Of a stretch of DNA of 58,563 nucleotides, positions 32,715 through 43,994 are shown piece after piece. Where the stretch lies: assembly GCA_038205395.1 (NCBI GenBank), contig JBBRBX010000020.1, positions 1 through 58,563 on the forward strand, read 5' to 3'. The notes below the pieces were generated by a model. It ran no database searches, was not told the origin of the DNA, and worked only from the letters and a program-made list of their open reading frames with translations. Each line of letters begins with the position of its first letter. Position 1 is the stretch's first letter. The DNA comes from Fredericiella sp038205395 (GTDB lineage: Bacteria; Chloroflexota; Anaerolineae; Caldilineales; Caldilineaceae). The translations under genes were made by a program, and so were the position numbers.

Positions 32715-33590
32715 ATGAGCACCCATGCTCCCATCGAAAAACGTCCCTTTGGCCGCACCGGCCACATGAGCACAGTCACTCTCTTTGGCGCAGCCGCTCT
32801 AGGCAGCGTTTCGCAGGCGGATGCGGATCGCACCTTGGATGTGCTGCTGGAATATGGCGTCAACCATATCGACACGGCAGCCAGCTACGGCGACGCCGAA
32901 CTGCGCATCGGGCCGTGGATGGCCAAGCACCGCAAAGATTTCTTTCTGGCCACCAAAACCGGCGACCGCACCTATGTCGCGGCCAAAGAATCGATCCACC
33001 GCTCGCTGGAGCGTATGCGTGTAGACCAGGTGGACCTGATCCAACTGCACTCGCTGGCGCATCCTGATGAGTGGGCGACGGCGATGGGGCCGGGCGGCGC
33101 GCTGGAAGCCTGCATTGAGGCGCGCGAGCAGGGGCTGGTGCGCTTTATCGGCGTAACCGGCCACGGCACAACCATTGCCGCCATGCACCGCCGCGCGCTG
33201 GATCGCTTCGACTTTGACTCGGTGCTCCTGCCCTACAATTTTACTATGATGCAGAACGAAGTCTACGAACACGACTTCGAAACGCTGGTCAAGATGTGTC
33301 AAGAACGCAACGTGGCCGTGCAAACCATCAAGGGCATCCTGCGCGGGCCGTGGGCAACGACTTCGCCGACGCGCAGCACCTGGTATGAGCCGCTGGAGCA
33401 GCAGGCCGACATCGACATGGCCGTCTCCTGGGTGCTGGGGCGGCCAGGCATCTTCCTCAACACGGTAGGCGACATTCACCTGCTGCCGGCGGTGCTGGAC
33501 GCCGCCTCCCGTTACACGCAGCGGCCAGCGGATGCAGAGATGGAGGAGCTGGTCAAGCGCTCCAATTTGACGACGCTGTTTGCCGGTTAG
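32715..33590 (+). CDS. aldo/keto reductase family oxidoreductase
   Basis: The protein has 291 residues. AKR residues are visible: Asp and Tyr of the active site in HIDTAASYGDAE (about 51-62), Lys in ATKTGD (about 81), and His in IQLHSL (about 113). The barrel is otherwise regular, but the C-terminal cofactor-binding segment is unusual (WVLGRPGIFLNTVGDIHLL). Substrate unknown. It is monocistronic and ends at a strong bidirectional terminator. Confidence 0.9.
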   Translation: MSTHAPIEKRPFGRTGHMSTVTLFGAAALGSVSQADADRTLDVLLEYGVNHIDTAASYGDAELRIGPWMAKHRKDFFLATKTGDRTYVAAKESIHRSLERMRVDQVDLIQLHSLAHPDEWATAMGPGGALEACIEAREQGLVRFIGVTGHGTTIAAMHRRALDRFDFDSVLLPYNFTMMQNEVYEHDFETLVKMCQERNVAVQTIKGILRGPWATTSPTRSTWYEPLEQQADIDMAVSWVLGRPGIFLNTVGDIHLLPAVLDAASRYTQRPADAEMEELVKRSNLTTLFAG

Positions 33591-33610
33591 GCGGCCGGCC
33601 CGGCTGCACA

Positions 33611-33645
33611 AAAAGAGGGGTGGCGCAACGCCACCCTTCTTTTTT
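33611..33645. terminator. strong bidirectional rho-independent terminator
   Basis: GGGTGGCG-CAA-CGCCACCC (8-bp perfect stem, 3-nt loop) is followed by TTCTTTTTT on the plus strand and preceded by AAAAAGAG, which becomes CTCTTTTT on the minus strand. It ends both the aldo/keto reductase (plus) and the convergent UspA gene (minus, stop at 33673). Confidence 0.92.
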
Positions 33646-33672
33646 ATGCAGCTAATTTTTATTACAGTCTAT

Positions 33673-34191
33673 TTAGTTGTCGCCGTGTTCGGGGCGGATC
33701 ATCAGGATCGGGACGCTGATATGCCCGGCAATCTGCTGAGCTACGCTGCCGAAGATCAGCTTCTGGATGCCCGTGCGCCAGTGGGTGGTCATCGCGACCA
33801 TATCCACCGGGTTGTACTCGATGTACTTGATGATCTCACTGCCGCGGTCGCCAAAGCGCACTTCGACGCGCACCTGGTAGCCGGCCTCCTGCAGTTCCCG
33901 CGCATCTTCCCACATCATCTGTTTGATCTCCGCCTCGGCGCTGTCGTATTCCTGGCTGGCGTAGATGGGATGAGCGGCGTACTCGGCATCACGATGTGTA
34001 TCGTACATAGGTACGCTGACATTCATGGCGGCGGGACGCGGCGGTGCACCGACTCGGCCCTCCGGCTGCTGGCCGACGCGCAGAAAGATCAATTCGGTTT
34101 CTTCCGGCGGCAGAAATCTGGTAATTTGGGGATAAATTTGACGGCAGAATTGGGACCCATCGGTGGGTACCAATACGCGATGCTTAATCAT
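33673..34191 (-). CDS. universal stress protein (UspA family)
   Basis: The start is ATG 34191, with AAAGGAG upstream; the longer frame to 34263 lacks a ribosome binding site. The protein has 172 residues, slightly longer than the usual 140-150 because of an insert near 40-75. VLVPTDGS at the N-terminus and the C-terminal THWRTGIQKLIFGSVAQQI with the G-x9-GS ATP-loop pattern are diagnostic. It is convergent with the reductase and lies downstream of the isocitrate lyase gene with a terminator between. It probably binds ATP. Confidence 0.92.
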   Translation of the reverse strand: MIKHRVLVPTDGSQFCRQIYPQITRFLPPEETELIFLRVGQQPEGRVGAPPRPAAMNVSVPMYDTHRDAEYAAHPIYASQEYDSAEAEIKQMMWEDARELQEAGYQVRVEVRFGDRGSEIIKYIEYNPVDMVAMTTHWRTGIQKLIFGSVAQQIAGHISVPILMIRPEHGDN

Positions 34192-34396
34192 GGCACGATC
34201 TCCTTTGATTTTGCCACAGGCGCGGCAACCATTGCCGTGCTTTGTACATGTCCAGTGTAACACAATTGTCAGCTTTCAGCAAAGTTGTCAAGGGGGCGAT
34301 TTTTTGCAGCAACGTTGTACGCCCCCTTCCTGATTGGGCACAGAAGATCGCAAGGGGCCGATTGCGCAATTGGAGCGTTTGCAGTTGCACAAGGCA

Positions 34397-34435
34397 GAAA
34401 AAAGACTGGCCCAAAACCGAACGGTCTTGGGCCAG
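34397..34435 (-). terminator. rho-independent terminator of aceA
   Basis: On the minus strand CTGGCCCAA and TTGGGCCAG form a 9-bp stem, extended inside by ACCG/CGGT, followed by TCTTTTTTC. It lies about 34 nt past the aceA stop. Confidence 0.92.
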
Positions 34436-34468
34436 CGACTGTAAAGATTTGTTTATACCAAAACTACT

Positions 34469-35758
34469 TCACGGCGTGGCGACGAACTGTGCTTCCTCGG
34501 TCGAGCCGTGCATGGCGGTGGTGGAGGCGGTGCCGCCGCTGATGGCCATCTGCACCTCGTCGAAGTAACCCGCACCGACAAAGCTCTGGTGCTTGACGGC
34601 GGTAAAGCCCTCCTTTTCCATCTCAAACTCGTGATCCTGCAGCTTGGTGTAGGCCGCCATGCCCGACTTGCGGTAGCCGCGGGCCAGGTCAAACATGCTG
34701 GAGTTCAAGGAGTGGAAGCCGGCCAAGGTGACAAACTGGAACTTGTAGCCCATGTCGCCAAGCTGCTCCTGGAAGGTGGCGATGGTCCTTTCATCCAAAT
34801 TGCGCCGCCAGTTGAACGACGGCGAGCAGTTGTAGGCCAGCAGCTTGCCGGGGTACTCGGCGTGGATGGCCTGCGCAAATTCGCGCGCTTCGCCTACGTC
34901 CGGGTGCGAGGTCTCGCACCAGATTATGTCGGCATACTGCGCATAGGCCAGCCCGCGGGCGATGGCGTATTCCAGACCACCATTGATATAGAAAAAGCCT
35001 TCGTGGGTGCGGTCATTGTGCTGGATAAAGGGCACGTCGCGCGGGTCCACATCGGTTGTCAACAGTTGAGCCGAGTCAGCGTCGGTGCGGGCCACTAGCA
35101 GCGTGGGCACGCCCATTACATCGGCGGCCAGGCGGGCGGCGATCAGCTTTTGCTCAAACTCGCGCATGGGCACCAGCACCTTGCCACCCATGTGTCCGCA
35201 CTTTTTGGCTGAAGAGAGCTGGTCTTCAAAGTGAACGCCGGCCGCGCCCGCCTCGACCATAAACTTCATCAACTCAAACGAATTGAGCGCGCCGCCAAAG
35301 CCTGATTCGGCATCGGCCACGATTGGAGCCATCCAGTAAATGTCATGCTTATCGGCCATGTGCGCAATTTGGTCGGCGCGCTGGAGAGCCTTGTTGATGC
35401 GGCGGATCACATTGGGTACGCTGTCCACCGGGTAGAGGCTTTGGTCGGGGTAGGTCTCCAGCGAGGTATTGTTGTCGCCGGCGACCTGCCAGCCGCTCAT
35501 ATAGAGGGCCTGAAGGCCGGCCTGCACCATCTGCACGGCCTGGTTGCCGGTGATGGCGCCCAGCGTGCGCACAAACGGTTCCGTCTGCATGAGTTCCCAC
35601 AACCGCTCAGCGCCCATGCGCGCCAGCGTGTATTCGACGGTGAAGCTGCCGCGCAGGCGCAGTACTTGTTCAGCCGTATACGGGCGCGCAACGCCGGCCC
35701 AACGCGGCGCAGTAGCCCACTCCTGATTCATTTTGGCGGCGAGTGTCTGCTCGTACAT
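34469..35758 (-). CDS. aceA: isocitrate lyase
   Basis: The protein has 429 residues, the typical length. The catalytic loop KKCGHM is at 185-190 with Cys187. Other conserved segments are SGWQVAGD (89-96), ADAESGFGG (148-156), HFEDQ (177-181), NCSPSFNW and TLAGFHSLN. The enzyme splits isocitrate to glyoxylate and succinate in the glyoxylate bypass. GAGGAG lies upstream of the ATG. Malate synthase is not adjacent; the gene is monocistronic with a strong terminator. Confidence 0.97.
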   Translation of the reverse strand: MYEQTLAAKMNQEWATAPRWAGVARPYTAEQVLRLRGSFTVEYTLARMGAERLWELMQTEPFVRTLGAITGNQAVQMVQAGLQALYMSGWQVAGDNNTSLETYPDQSLYPVDSVPNVIRRINKALQRADQIAHMADKHDIYWMAPIVADAESGFGGALNSFELMKFMVEAGAAGVHFEDQLSSAKKCGHMGGKVLVPMREFEQKLIAARLAADVMGVPTLLVARTDADSAQLLTTDVDPRDVPFIQHNDRTHEGFFYINGGLEYAIARGLAYAQYADIIWCETSHPDVGEAREFAQAIHAEYPGKLLAYNCSPSFNWRRNLDERTIATFQEQLGDMGYKFQFVTLAGFHSLNSSMFDLARGYRKSGMAAYTKLQDHEFEMEKEGFTAVKHQSFVGAGYFDEVQMAISGGTASTTAMHGSTEEAQFVATP

Positions 35759-35966
35759 AAAAGGTTGTCTCCTCAGAATTCACGGGCGGATTGCACGAAA
35801 ACGGCATTGATCCGCCGCCGGCACAGCGGCAGCGCTTACTGCACTTATCCTGCCGGAAAGACGTTTTGGAAGGGTTGCAATTGTGTGAAAGCCGGATGGA
35901 TGGAGGCCAGTGCAACGAGCCGGCGAAGGGGTGGAGGCGAGAGGGAAAGCGAGTACGAACGAGGCG

Positions 35967-36362
35967 CTACATGCCGCGGCCGGGGGCCGTTGCAGTCGAG
36001 AGGGAGGCCGCCGCTTCCGGCTCCACCAACATCACGTCAAACGCCGCCAGGCCGCGCTCCGTCTGCTGCACGCGAAATTCAACCAGATCACCGGGGCGCA
36101 GCGGGCGGCTGCTGGGCAGCGCGCTGCGGTGCACGTACAGATCAGGCTGGCCGGCGCGGGTCAGAAAGCCGAAGCGCTTGCGCGGGTCGTACCACTTGAC
36201 CTGTCCCCGCTCACGGCCCTCCGCCGGCAGCAGATGGCGGCAGCCGGGGCACAGTGTAGGCGCCGGCCCCTCCTGCGCCCATTTCTGCTCTTCTTGTGAC
36301 CAGAGAAAGGAGATGCCGCAGCGGGCGCAATACAGTATTTCATCCTGAAACTGTGCAGACAT
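35967..36362 (-). CDS. zinc-ribbon plus cold-shock-domain protein
   Basis: The start at 36362 is chosen because the open frame to 36398 adds only a hydrophobic stub. The protein has 131 residues. Residues about 10-45 hold CxxC ... CPGC, a zinc-ribbon of the zf-trcl kind. The cold-shock fold follows from about 52: GQVKWYDPRKRFGFL (RNP1-like KRFGFL), then DLYVHRSAL (RNP2). Such proteins bind single-stranded RNA or DNA. It lies between aceA and tRNA-Cys. No ribosome binding site is evident. Confidence 0.88.
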   Translation of the reverse strand: MSAQFQDEILYCARCGISFLWSQEEQKWAQEGPAPTLCPGCRHLLPAEGRERGQVKWYDPRKRFGFLTRAGQPDLYVHRSALPSSRPLRPGDLVEFRVQQTERGLAAFDVMLVEPEAAASLSTATAPGRGM

Positions 36363-36450
36363 AGCTGCAGTGTAGTAGGAAAAGGGATAAAGGAGCAAAA
36401 CTGCCTTCTGCGAAATTCCGTGTAAGCGTTGTCTGCACCACCCGCTTTGT

Positions 36451-36479
36451 TTGACAATTCACCGGCCTGATGCTACCAT
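36451..36479 (+). promoter_or_regulatory. sigma70 promoter of tRNA-Cys
   Basis: TTGACA (perfect), 17-bp spacer, TACCAT. Initiation would fall near 36486, about 20 bases ahead of the mature tRNA. Confidence 0.75.
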
Positions 36480-36505
36480 TTGCGTATTGTTGGACAGTAT
36501 TTCCA

Positions 36506-36965
<460 letters not shown>

Positions 36966-39900
36966 GTGAGTATGTTTGGCAAAACCTTGTTGGGTAGCTC
37001 CTTGGCGGATTCGTCTGCACAGCGTCTCTCCGTCTACCGCCTGTTGGTGTTGATGATTGGCCTCAGCCTGCTGCTCTCCAGTTGCGGTGGGCCGAACACA
37101 CCGGCGCCGCAGTTACGTGCCGTGCCGGGTGCTGTAGCGGAGAGTGCCGTCACCTTTTACCTGAACAAGTACGCCGCCGAGTTTCAACTGGGGCCACGGG
37201 TGGAAGGCGGCACGCTCGCCATCGCCGATCGCTATCTCCAGCGCTACCAGCCCGGCCCTGAGCCGCGCGCTTTTCAAAGCAGCGTCGTCTATGACCGCAA
37301 CAACCGCGTCATCGCTGAGCTGTTTGACGAAGGCCGCCGCACATGGATCCCTCTATCGCGCACTTCACCCTACCTGCTTGACGCCGTGGTCGCCACTGAA
37401 GACGGTAGCTTTTTCCAGAACGGCGGCATTGAGCCGCGCCGGTTGGTAGGCGCCATTGTGCAGAGCACGCAAGGCGACGGCGCCATGTCCGGCGCTTCCA
37501 CCATCACCATGCAGCTTGCGCGCATGATGTTTCTGCCGCCCAGCGAGCGTTTCAGCCGCTCACTGGAGCGCAAGATCAGCGAGGTGCTGCTGGCGCAGGA
37601 TCTGACGAAGTTGTACAGCAAGGACGAAATCCTTGAACTGTATCTAAATATGGCTTATTTTGGCCATCTTGCCTATGGGCCGGAGGCGGCTGCGCGCACC
37701 TATTTCGGCAAAACTGCCTCCACACTCACCTTAGCGGAGGCGTCCCTGCTTGCCGGTCTGCCGCAGCAGCCGGCGCTGCTGGACCCTTTTCTCAACCTGG
37801 AGGGGGCGAAAGAGCGCCAGCGCATTGTGCTCGACCTGATGGCTCGCCGCGGCTACATCAGCCAGTTCGAAGCCGATGCCGCCTTTGCGCAGCCGATCAC
37901 GCTGACTGACGACCCCAACAACCGCCCCCAGTTGGCGCCCCATTTTCTGCAATATTTGATCCAGTATATCGATCGCTCGCCGCAAGGGTACAACCTGCTG
38001 CGCTCAGGGCTGACCGTCAATACAACGCTCGACCTGGATATGCAGAACCTGGCGCAGCAGATCGTGCGCGAAAATGTTGATGCTCTGCGTCCCAACTACA
38101 ACTTAAACAACGCTGCATTGATCGCCCTCAAGCCGGGTACGGCGGAGATACTCGTGATGGTTGGCAGCGCCGACTATACCAACGATGCCATCGGCGGCCA
38201 GGTCAACGTTACGCTGCGGCTGCGCCAGCCCGGCAGCGCCATCAAGCCTATTGTCTATGCTACAGCCTTTGAAAAAGGGTTGATCAGCCCGGCCACGCTG
38301 CTCTGGGATTTGCCCGTCAAATATCCCACTGCTGTGCCGGGTCAAAATTATCGGCCGGAAAATTACGACAAACGTTTCCGCGGGCCAATTACAGTGCGCA
38401 CGGCGCTGGCCAACAGTCTCAACGTACCGACCGTCAAACTCTTTGACGGCATTGAACCGGCGGAGTTTGTTGCGACAGCCAATAAACTGGGCATCTCTAA
38501 CTTTGATCCTGCGAAGCTGGAGAGCTATGGTTTGTCCACCGCCTTAGGCGGCACCGAAGTGAGCTTGTATGACTTGACCGCAGCCTACCAGGCGCTGGCC
38601 AATGGCGGGCGCTTTGTCGAGCCGACGCCGGTGCGCCAGGTGATGACCAGCGACGGCGTGCGGGTGCAGATTCCGCCGCAGCGGCCGTCCGGCCAGGCGG
38701 TCTCTGCGGAAACAGCCTTCTTGGTCACAGACATCATCAGCGACAATGCCGCACGCGCAGCGGTCTTCGGCGAAAACAGCCGTCTGAACTTGAGCCGCCC
38801 GGCGGCAGCCAAAACGGGTACAACTACCAACTTCCGTGACAACTGGACGGTCGGCTTTACCAAGTATCTGGTGGCGGGGGTGTGGGCCGGCAACAACAAC
38901 GGCGCTCCCATGCGCAATGCTGACGGCATTACCGGCGCTGGGCCGATCTGGAACAAATTTATGGAAGCGGTGATTGCCGATCCTGCCCTGCTCAGCAGCT
39001 TGAACGCGCCTGCCGATGAAAAAGAGTGGGCGTTTGAGCCGCCACTCGGTGTGACACAGGTTTCACGCCCCTGTCCGCCGGAACTGCGCTGCCGTGAAGG
39101 GGGAGAATACTTTGCGCAAAGCTGGCTCGAACGGATGGCCGCCGCCGGCCCTTATGCCGACAGCTTCCTGAGCGGTGTGATGGCTCCTGTAGACGTGCAG
39201 TTGACAAACGGCCAGAACTTCCGCCCCGCCGTCTGTGTCATGCGGCTGACCCCTGCCGAGGATCAGCAGGCGCGCAGCCTTCTTGTGCTGCCAAGGGGTG
39301 TCGGCCGTTTGGGGATGGAGTGGCAAAGCATCAGTGTGGCCGGAAGGACGGCGGCTGCATCGCGCGGCGTGTTGGCAGCGCTAACCAGCGCGCGGCTGGC
39401 GAGTGTGGGCGCAATCACTGCCCCCATTCCAGCGCCATCCCTTTCTCCACCGCAGAGCGTGCAGATCACCAGCACGCAGAGCAGCACTGCAACCAATCTT
39501 GTAACTACCACAGTGCTGGTCGATGCGGCTGCACCGCCGATTCTGCTGCTTGACCTGCCCTATATGGGAACGCAGAACCAACCTATCCGCAATGACAGCA
39601 GCAAACTTGAGGTGGAGAGTGCGCAGCGCCTGCTGCTGGCGACCAATGACCGTCTGCGTGACGAGCAGAACGAGGTAATGCGCTGGTCGCGCAATAATGG
39701 GCGCACGTTGGTGTGGGGCGACTGTGGCCATGCATTGGATTGGGCGGTGGCGGTCTATGGCAATGGCGTGCGCAGCGTGAGCATCGGCGCTCCGCTCAAT
39801 GCGCCGGCGGCTGTGGCGAATACCAGTGGCACGCAGCGACCCGTAGAGGCGACGCCAACGCCCGAACAAGAGGTGGCCGAAGCAGCGCCAACCGTTTCAG

Positions 39901-40193
39901 GTGGAGCCAACGGTCTTTATGGGCCGGCCTACGGCTCTGCTGTCGCGGGCACTGTGACAATCCAGGGTGTCGCCAGCCTGCCCGACTTTTGGAAGTGGCA
40001 GCTAGATGTGCTGGTAGACGGGCAGGGCGCATCCTTCTTGGGCGTAGGCGACCAGCCGCTGTCGTCGCCAGGGGGCATGTTGGCGTGGAATACGGCCAAC
40101 TACCCCAATGGGAACCATGTTTTGCGCTTGCGCGTTGTACATCGCGATGGCAACTATGAAGAATATTTCACCTCGGTGACTGTCGCCAATTGA
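36966..40193 (+). CDS. class A penicillin-binding protein (GT51 plus transpeptidase) with lipobox and C-terminal beta domain
   Basis: GTG 36966 has GGAGGT five bases upstream; ATG 36972 is the alternative. The protein has 1075 residues. The hydrophobic N-terminus ends in LSSC (Cys40), a lipobox-like site, where a plain membrane anchor is the norm. GT51 domain at about 110-300: catalytic Glu145 in EDGSFF, GASTITMQ (usually GGSTITQQ) and the ERKISEVLLA segment. Transpeptidase at about 380-690: Ser424xxLys427 in PGSAIKP, SLN at 484-486 and KTGT at 616-619. A long Ala/Thr tail follows, then a beta domain at about 980-1075 (WKWQLDVLV, NHVLRLRVVHRDGNYEEYF) that recurs three times in the next gene. 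It builds and crosslinks peptidoglycan outside the membrane. Confidence 0.92.
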   Translation: MSMFGKTLLGSSLADSSAQRLSVYRLLVLMIGLSLLLSSCGGPNTPAPQLRAVPGAVAESAVTFYLNKYAAEFQLGPRVEGGTLAIADRYLQRYQPGPEPRAFQSSVVYDRNNRVIAELFDEGRRTWIPLSRTSPYLLDAVVATEDGSFFQNGGIEPRRLVGAIVQSTQGDGAMSGASTITMQLARMMFLPPSERFSRSLERKISEVLLAQDLTKLYSKDEILELYLNMAYFGHLAYGPEAAARTYFGKTASTLTLAEASLLAGLPQQPALLDPFLNLEGAKERQRIVLDLMARRGYISQFEADAAFAQPITLTDDPNNRPQLAPHFLQYLIQYIDRSPQGYNLLRSGLTVNTTLDLDMQNLAQQIVRENVDALRPNYNLNNAALIALKPGTAEILVMVGSADYTNDAIGGQVNVTLRLRQPGSAIKPIVYATAFEKGLISPATLLWDLPVKYPTAVPGQNYRPENYDKRFRGPITVRTALANSLNVPTVKLFDGIEPAEFVATANKLGISNFDPAKLESYGLSTALGGTEVSLYDLTAAYQALANGGRFVEPTPVRQVMTSDGVRVQIPPQRPSGQAVSAETAFLVTDIISDNAARAAVFGENSRLNLSRPAAAKTGTTTNFRDNWTVGFTKYLVAGVWAGNNNGAPMRNADGITGAGPIWNKFMEAVIADPALLSSLNAPADEKEWAFEPPLGVTQVSRPCPPELRCREGGEYFAQSWLERMAAAGPYADSFLSGVMAPVDVQLTNGQNFRPAVCVMRLTPAEDQQARSLLVLPRGVGRLGMEWQSISVAGRTAAASRGVLAALTSARLASVGAITAPIPAPSLSPPQSVQITSTQSSTATNLVTTTVLVDAAAPPILLLDLPYMGTQNQPIRNDSSKLEVESAQRLLLATNDRLRDEQNEVMRWSRNNGRTLVWGDCGHALDWAVAVYGNGVRSVSIGAPLNAPAAVANTSGTQRPVEATPTPEQEVAEAAPTVSGGANGLYGPAYGSAVAGTVTIQGVASLPDFWKWQLDVLVDGQGASFLGVGDQPLSSPGGMLAWNTANYPNGNHVLRLRVVHRDGNYEEYFTSVTVAN

Positions 40194-40208
40194 GCAAACG
40201 GAAATTGA

Positions 40209-40229
40209 CCAGGCAGCACTGCTGCCTGG
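40209..40229. terminator. short palindromic hairpin after the PBP gene
   Basis: CCAGGCAG-CACTG-CTGCCTGG, perfect 8-bp stem, 16 nt past the stop. No U-tract follows, so read-through into the next gene is likely. Confidence 0.4.
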
Positions 40230-40320
40230 GTGTAGAGAATGCTGGGCGGTTTCGCGGCAGCGACGGCACGGCACCACTGCGTGGCGGAAAATCGATTATC
40301 AGTAAGAAGGTGGAAGTAAA

Positions 40321-41640
40321 ATGAGTCCACAACAGTTGAGAGGCCGCGTCTGGCTCCTGCTGCTGGCGGTGGGCATCGTGATCTTGTGCGCTCGACCGCA
40401 GGCAGTGATGCAAGTATGGGCGCAGTCGCCCATTTCACCGCCGGAGTTTCCGCCTACGCCCGTTTTTCCCACGCCGTTCGGGACGCCGCCCGGGCCGCTG
40501 TCCACCCCAACAGCGACGCCGGATTTTCGCATCATCAACGAGATTACGCATCCCCAGCCGGGAGATGCAGTCGCCGGTTTTGCCCCTATTATCGGTACGG
40601 CGGTGATCACTGACTTTGCCCAGTATCAGGTGCACCTCTCGCCCAGCGGCGCCGAAAATTGGAGCTGGCTGGCCACCAGCAGCCAGGTTGTACGCAGCGG
40701 TGTGCTGCATGTACTCAACACCTATGAACTGAGTGATGGGGTCTATGATTTGCGTGTGCGCGCCGTGCGGCGCGACGGCAATTACACGGAGGCATTTTTG
40801 CGCCGGCTTGAGGTGCGCAATGCCAACCCGCCGACCCCAACGCCCAACGTCAATGAACTGGGCACCCCCCAACCGTTTTCACCTGTCCTGGCGCTGACGC
40901 CTCAGCCGCCGACGGCCACACCGACGCCGTTGTATCAGAGTTTTATCTACAACGGGCAAGGCATTTTTGAGCCGCAGAATGGTGCGATCCTGCGCGGAAG
41001 CACGCCGATCCTGGGCACGGCCAATGGCAAAAGCTATCTGAACCCCTTTGCGCGCTATGAACTTTATCTCAGGCAAAGCGGCGGTGAACAGTGGAGTTGG
41101 CTGTACGCGAGTGACCAGCAGTTGTGGCAGTCGCTGCTCTATACATGGGATACTACCACTGTGGCCGATGGTTTTTACGATCTGAAATTGCGTATCGTCT
41201 ACCAAGACGCCAACTATGACGAATACTATGTGGGCAGCCTGCGGGTTGCCAACCAGACGCCCAATAAGGTGCTCAAAAAGCAGGATCAGGTGAGTACGCA
41301 AAAGACGGCGCCGGGTCTCTATTTCCCGCTGGACGGCGCCCAGGTGTCAGGTGTGATGGGAATTGTGGGCACAACAGCCGTACCTGACCTGCTGCGTTGG
41401 GAGATTTACTGGTCGCCCAGTGGCGCTGAGAACTGGCAATTTTTGGTTAGCGACAGCCGCCCACTCGTCAACAGCCTGCTGGCCAACCTTGATCTCACTC
41501 TCTTGGCGGGCGGGGCGTATGATTTCCGTCTGAGAATTGTCCGGCAGGACTATACCTATAGCGATTACCATGTACGTAATGTGCAGGCAACGCCGCCCAC
41601 GCCTACGCCCTTGCCCACCACACCACCGCTCGCCCGCTGA
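40321..41640 (+). CDS. secreted protein with three copies of the PBP C-terminal beta domain
   Basis: The protein has 439 residues. A signal peptide (RGRVWLLLLAVGIVILCA core, cleavage near residue 35) is followed by a Pro/Thr linker. Three repeats of about 95 residues lie at about 70-165, 215-310 and 325-425. Each has a W-rich centre (ENWSWL, EQWSWL, ENWQFL) and ends with a YDLRVR/YDLKLR/YDFRLR strand plus R.D.NY/Y. motif. The same module closes the PBP just upstream. The pattern suggests a cell-wall or glycan binding Ig-like fold. AAGGTGG lies upstream of the ATG. It is probably cotranscribed with the PBP. Confidence 0.85.
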   Translation: MSPQQLRGRVWLLLLAVGIVILCARPQAVMQVWAQSPISPPEFPPTPVFPTPFGTPPGPLSTPTATPDFRIINEITHPQPGDAVAGFAPIIGTAVITDFAQYQVHLSPSGAENWSWLATSSQVVRSGVLHVLNTYELSDGVYDLRVRAVRRDGNYTEAFLRRLEVRNANPPTPTPNVNELGTPQPFSPVLALTPQPPTATPTPLYQSFIYNGQGIFEPQNGAILRGSTPILGTANGKSYLNPFARYELYLRQSGGEQWSWLYASDQQLWQSLLYTWDTTTVADGFYDLKLRIVYQDANYDEYYVGSLRVANQTPNKVLKKQDQVSTQKTAPGLYFPLDGAQVSGVMGIVGTTAVPDLLRWEIYWSPSGAENWQFLVSDSRPLVNSLLANLDLTLLAGGAYDFRLRIVRQDYTYSDYHVRNVQATPPTPTPLPTTPPLAR

Positions 41641-41707
41641 CGACGGCGAGTTGGTAGAGTGGCAGGGGATACATCTGCAACTGCTTTAGCAAATCAGGGC
41701 CATTTAT

Positions 41708-41736
41708 TTGGGTGCAGGCAGAGGCGACGGTATAAT
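41708..41736 (+). promoter_or_regulatory. sigma70 promoter of the LysM-FAS1 gene
   Basis: TTGGGT, 17-bp spacer, TATAAT (perfect -10). Initiation near 41743 leaves a leader of about 90 nt with GGAGG just before the ATG at 41834. Confidence 0.75.
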
Positions 41737-41833
41737 GTACAGATTAGGCACTTGTTCATTGTTGTGGTCATCACTGCTTAACGCAGCGCAAAAAAATGCC
41801 ACAACCATCATAATGTCAATTCGGAGGTAGGAA

Positions 41834-43846
<2,013 letters not shown>

Positions 43847-43860
43847 GCGGCGTCAGATCT

Positions 43861-43887
43861 GCCTCCACCACAATGAGGTGGCGGAGG
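43861..43887 (+). terminator. hairpin after the LysM-FAS1 gene
   Basis: An 11-bp stem with one mismatch (GCCTCCACCAC ... GTGGCGGAGGC, loop AATGAG-like), 14 nt past the stop. No U-tract of its own; it forms a tandem with the next hairpin. Confidence 0.5.
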
Positions 43888-43907
43888 CCTACAATTTTAC
43901 ACAAAAT

Positions 43908-43943
43908 GGGAGCCGGGCGTATTGTCCGGCTCCTACTGTTTTT
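43908..43943 (+). terminator. rho-independent terminator of the LysM-FAS1 gene
   Basis: GGGAGCCGG and CCGGCTCCT (one G-U) form a 9-bp stem with a nine-base loop, followed by ACTGTTTTT. It lies directly before the DinG promoter. Confidence 0.8.
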
Positions 43944-43958
43944 GTGCGGCGCAAACGG

Positions 43959-43987
43959 TTGGTTGCGCCGCACACTTGTGCTATTAT
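43959..43987 (+). promoter_or_regulatory. promoter of the dinG-like gene, probably leaderless
   Basis: TTGGTT, 17-bp spacer, TATTAT. Only seven bases separate the -10 from the ATG at 43995, so the mRNA would start at the initiation codon. No Shine-Dalgarno sequence precedes it. Confidence 0.6.
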
Positions 43988-43994
43988 GGGCTGT

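Noticed and set aside
35345..36199. 284-codon plus-strand frame across aceA and the cold-shock gene
   Set aside because: It runs antisense through two clear genes and encodes no recognisable domain.
43878..43994. Upstream extension of the DinG frame
   Set aside because: The first 39 codons run through the terminator of the previous gene and the promoter, so they are not translated.
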